Assembly (NCBI GenBank): GCA_946481135.1
Contig: CAMLMQ010000107.1
Coordinates: 1 to 9,699 of the forward strand
Direction: 5' to 3'
DNA from: an uncultured Microbacteriaceae bacterium
GTDB taxonomy: Bacteria > Actinomycetota > Actinomycetes > Actinomycetales > Microbacteriaceae
DNA: 9,699 bases
The translations under genes and the position numbers were made by a program. Position 1 is the first letter of the stretch. Every line of letters starts with the position of its first letter. Positions 8,693 through 9,699 of the stretch are shown here, piece after piece. The notes beneath the pieces are model-generated. The model ran no database searches. It was not told the origin of the DNA and saw only the letters and a list, made by a program, of their open reading frames with translations.

Positions 8693-9375
8693 CAGGAGTC
8701 CTTCCGAGCGGTGAGCGGGCCGTTGTCGGCGAGGTCGAGGCGCCTGTCGTAGCGGTAGAGCCGGGGAGGGCGGTGACGCCCGCCGGTGACCTGCTCCCCC
8801 GTCGCGACGACGGCGGAGGACGCCTCGATCTGGCGGCGGAAATTGGCCGGGTCGAGGCGGCGCTGGAGCACGATCTCGTGCACGCGGCGCAGTTCGGCGA
8901 GAGTGAACGTCTCGCCGAGCAGCGCATGGGCGATGCGCGAGTACTCCATCTTGGTGCGCAGCCGCCAGAGCGCGTAGGCGACGATGCGGTTGTGGTCGAA
9001 GGCGAGCTCGGGCAGCTCGTCGGCGGCGAACCACCGCACATTGTCATCCTCGACGCCGGCGTCGGCGAGTTCGGCCCGCACGAGCGCCCAGTAGACGACG
9101 CTCACGACCCGACCGGTCGGCGAGCGGTCGGGCTCGCCGAACGCGTAGAGCTGCTCGAGGTACGACGGCGTGAGGCCGGTCGTCTCGCGGAGCTTCCGTG
9201 CGGCGGTCTGCTCGAGCCCCTCCTCGGGTTCGGCGGCGCCGCCGGGGAGCGCCCAGCGACCGGCGAACGGGTCGCGCGTGCGGCGCACGAGCGGAATGGA
9301 GAGCACCGAGTCGGCGTCGCCGCCGCCCGCGGAGCGCAACGCGAAGATGACCGTCGACACGGCGAGCTCGATCAT
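8692..9375 (-). CDS. nrtR: NrtR-type Nudix-related repressor of NAD synthesis
   Basis: A 227-residue regulator with an N-terminal Nudix domain (about 3-140) and a C-terminal winged-helix domain (about 150-215) that includes PANFRRQIEAS (176-186) and the conserved end TGEQVTGGRHRPPRLYRYD (192-210). In characterised NrtR proteins ADP-ribose or related NAD metabolites bind the Nudix domain and release the repressor from DNA. Aligned to GX5EX7REUXEEXGU, the Nudix box here (46-68) has Lys61 and Thr65 in place of two Glu residues. It is thus probably a sensor without hydrolase activity. It heads nadA-nadC-nifS and starts 18 bases from a perfect palindrome, so autoregulation is likely. The ATG at 9375 has a G-rich stretch (GGGGG) upstream as a weak ribosome site. 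Confidence 0.9.
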   Translation of the reverse strand: MIELAVSTVIFALRSAGGGDADSVLSIPLVRRTRDPFAGRWALPGGAAEPEEGLEQTAARKLRETTGLTPSYLEQLYAFGEPDRSPTGRVVSVVYWALVRAELADAGVEDDNVRWFAADELPELAFDHNRIVAYALWRLRTKMEYSRIAHALLGETFTLAELRRVHEIVLQRRLDPANFRRQIEASSAVVATGEQVTGGRHRPPRLYRYDRRLDLADNGPLTARKDS

Positions 9376-9393
9376 CGCGACCCCCGAGAGTAA

Positions 9394-9408
9394 GGGTCAC
9401 TGTGACCC
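9394..9408. promoter_or_regulatory. Perfect palindrome, candidate NrtR operator
   Basis: GGGTCAC-T-GTGACCC has 7-bp perfect arms around one base and sits between the nrtR start and the predicted -10, roughly at the transcription start. That is the expected place for an autorepressor site. Its assignment to NrtR rests on position only. Confidence 0.65.
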
Positions 9409-9414
9409 GAACAA

Positions 9415-9420
9415 AGGATA
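9415..9420 (-). promoter_or_regulatory. Predicted -10 of the nrtR-nadA-nadC operon
   Basis: TATCCT (TAnnnT type) on the minus strand lies just upstream of the palindrome and would start transcription near 9409, giving a leader of about 33 bases. A weak TTCGGG at 9445-9440 could be the -35, but with a long 19-base spacer. Confidence 0.4.
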
Positions 9421-9423
9421 CCA

Positions 9424-9446
9424 GTTCGGGTGGGTGCGACCCGAAC
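9424..9446. repeat. Inverted repeat of the 8-mer GTTCGGGT / ACCCGAAC
   Basis: GTTCGGGT (9424-9431) and ACCCGAAC (9439-9446) form a perfect 8-bp inverted repeat with a 7-base spacer. A third copy of ACCCGAAC lies at 9405-9412, overlapping the 15-bp palindrome. The pair starts only a few bases past the uppS stop, so it could be the uppS terminator (no T-run follows) or extra repressor sites. Confidence 0.5.
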
Positions 9447-9451
9447 CCGGG

Positions 9452-9699
9452 TCAGGCGGTCGGAGCGTCGACCGCCCCGCCGAAGCGGCGGGAGCGGCTC
9501 GTATAGATCTCGATCGCGCGCCACAGGTCGGCGCGGGTGAAGTCGGGCCACAGCGTGTCGAGGAACACCATCTCGGCGTAGGCCGACTGCCACAGCAGGA
9601 AGTTGCTCGTACGCTGCTCCCCCGACGACCGCACGAAGAGGTCAACGTCGGGCAGGTCGGGCACGTAGAGGTGCTTCTGCAGCGTCTTCTCCGAGATGC
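9452..9699 (-). CDS. uppS: Undecaprenyl diphosphate synthase, isoprenyl transferase family (partial, N-terminus beyond window)
   Basis: C-terminal 81 residues and stop codon of a cis-prenyltransferase that extends farnesyl diphosphate with isopentenyl diphosphate to the C55 lipid carrier for cell-wall synthesis, acting at the inner face of the membrane. Seen are [19 protein letters not shown] (the substrate-binding R-x-x-G-E-x-R-x-S-N-F block), [16 protein letters not shown], and the closing RSRRFGG. These match the conserved C-terminal third of the family; in actinobacteria RSSGEQR replaces the RTGGEHR of E. coli. The catalytic Asp region lies outside the window. A paralogue making a shorter polyprenyl chain is possible. 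Confidence 0.9.
   Translation of the reverse strand, partial: ISEKTLQKHLYVPDLPDVDLFVRSSGEQRTSNFLLWQSAYAEMVFLDTLWPDFTRADLWRAIEIYTSRSRRFGGAVDAPTA

Noticed and set aside
2001..9393. Other long plus-strand frames (for example 2001-2837, 3411-4433, 4815-5894, 5507-6700, 6525-7727, 7568-8752, 8476-9393)
   Set aside because: All lie antisense to recognised genes, show Arg/Val/Asp-rich shadow composition and no protein-family motif.

Overview
The window is GC-rich, and every recognisable gene lies on the minus strand, so transcription runs from high to low coordinates. The gene types point to a high-GC actinobacterium, most likely in or near Microbacteriaceae. The pointers are a single-chain class II glycyl-tRNA synthetase, the long actinobacterial form of NadA, a Nudix-related NrtR regulator heading the NAD genes, and dense overlapping genes. 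The family placement is inference. I see no mobile element, CRISPR array, tRNA or rRNA, and no gene-free stretch over 300 bases.

Right edge (9452-9699): the 3' end of uppS (undecaprenyl diphosphate synthase). Next (9376-9451) is a short regulatory gap. It holds a perfect 15-bp palindrome and three copies of an 8-mer, placed like the promoter and operator of the following operon.

NAD operon (9375 down to 4347): nrtR, nadA, nadC, a NifS-type cysteine desulfurase and an uncharacterised class V PLP enzyme. The joins are a TGATG overlap, a GTGA overlap, a 1-bp gap and a 14-bp gap. The scheme is a repressor that senses NAD metabolites, quinolinate synthase (a 4Fe-4S enzyme), quinolinate phosphoribosyltransferase, and a desulfurase that can feed the cluster of NadA. 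The usual nadB (L-aspartate oxidase) is not between nadA and nadC. The role of the fifth gene is unknown.

glyS (4298-2919) follows after 48 bp, perhaps from a near-leaderless promoter, and ends at a strong GC-rich hairpin.

One-carbon module (2842-1): metF, purU and ligM. The last is cut by the left edge and closely resembles the tetrahydrofolate-dependent vanillate/3-O-methylgallate O-demethylase LigM. Together they suggest a route for methyl groups of plant methoxy-aromatics: methyl-THF made by LigM is oxidised by MetF and, after FolD steps encoded elsewhere, hydrolysed by PurU to formate, regenerating THF. metF and ligM each carry the same operator-like palindrome upstream (CTAT-N4-ATAG followed by GTA on the coding strand). 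From memory it resembles the binding site of the vanillate repressor VanR of Corynebacterium glutamicum. This module and its paired operators are the most interesting part of the window.
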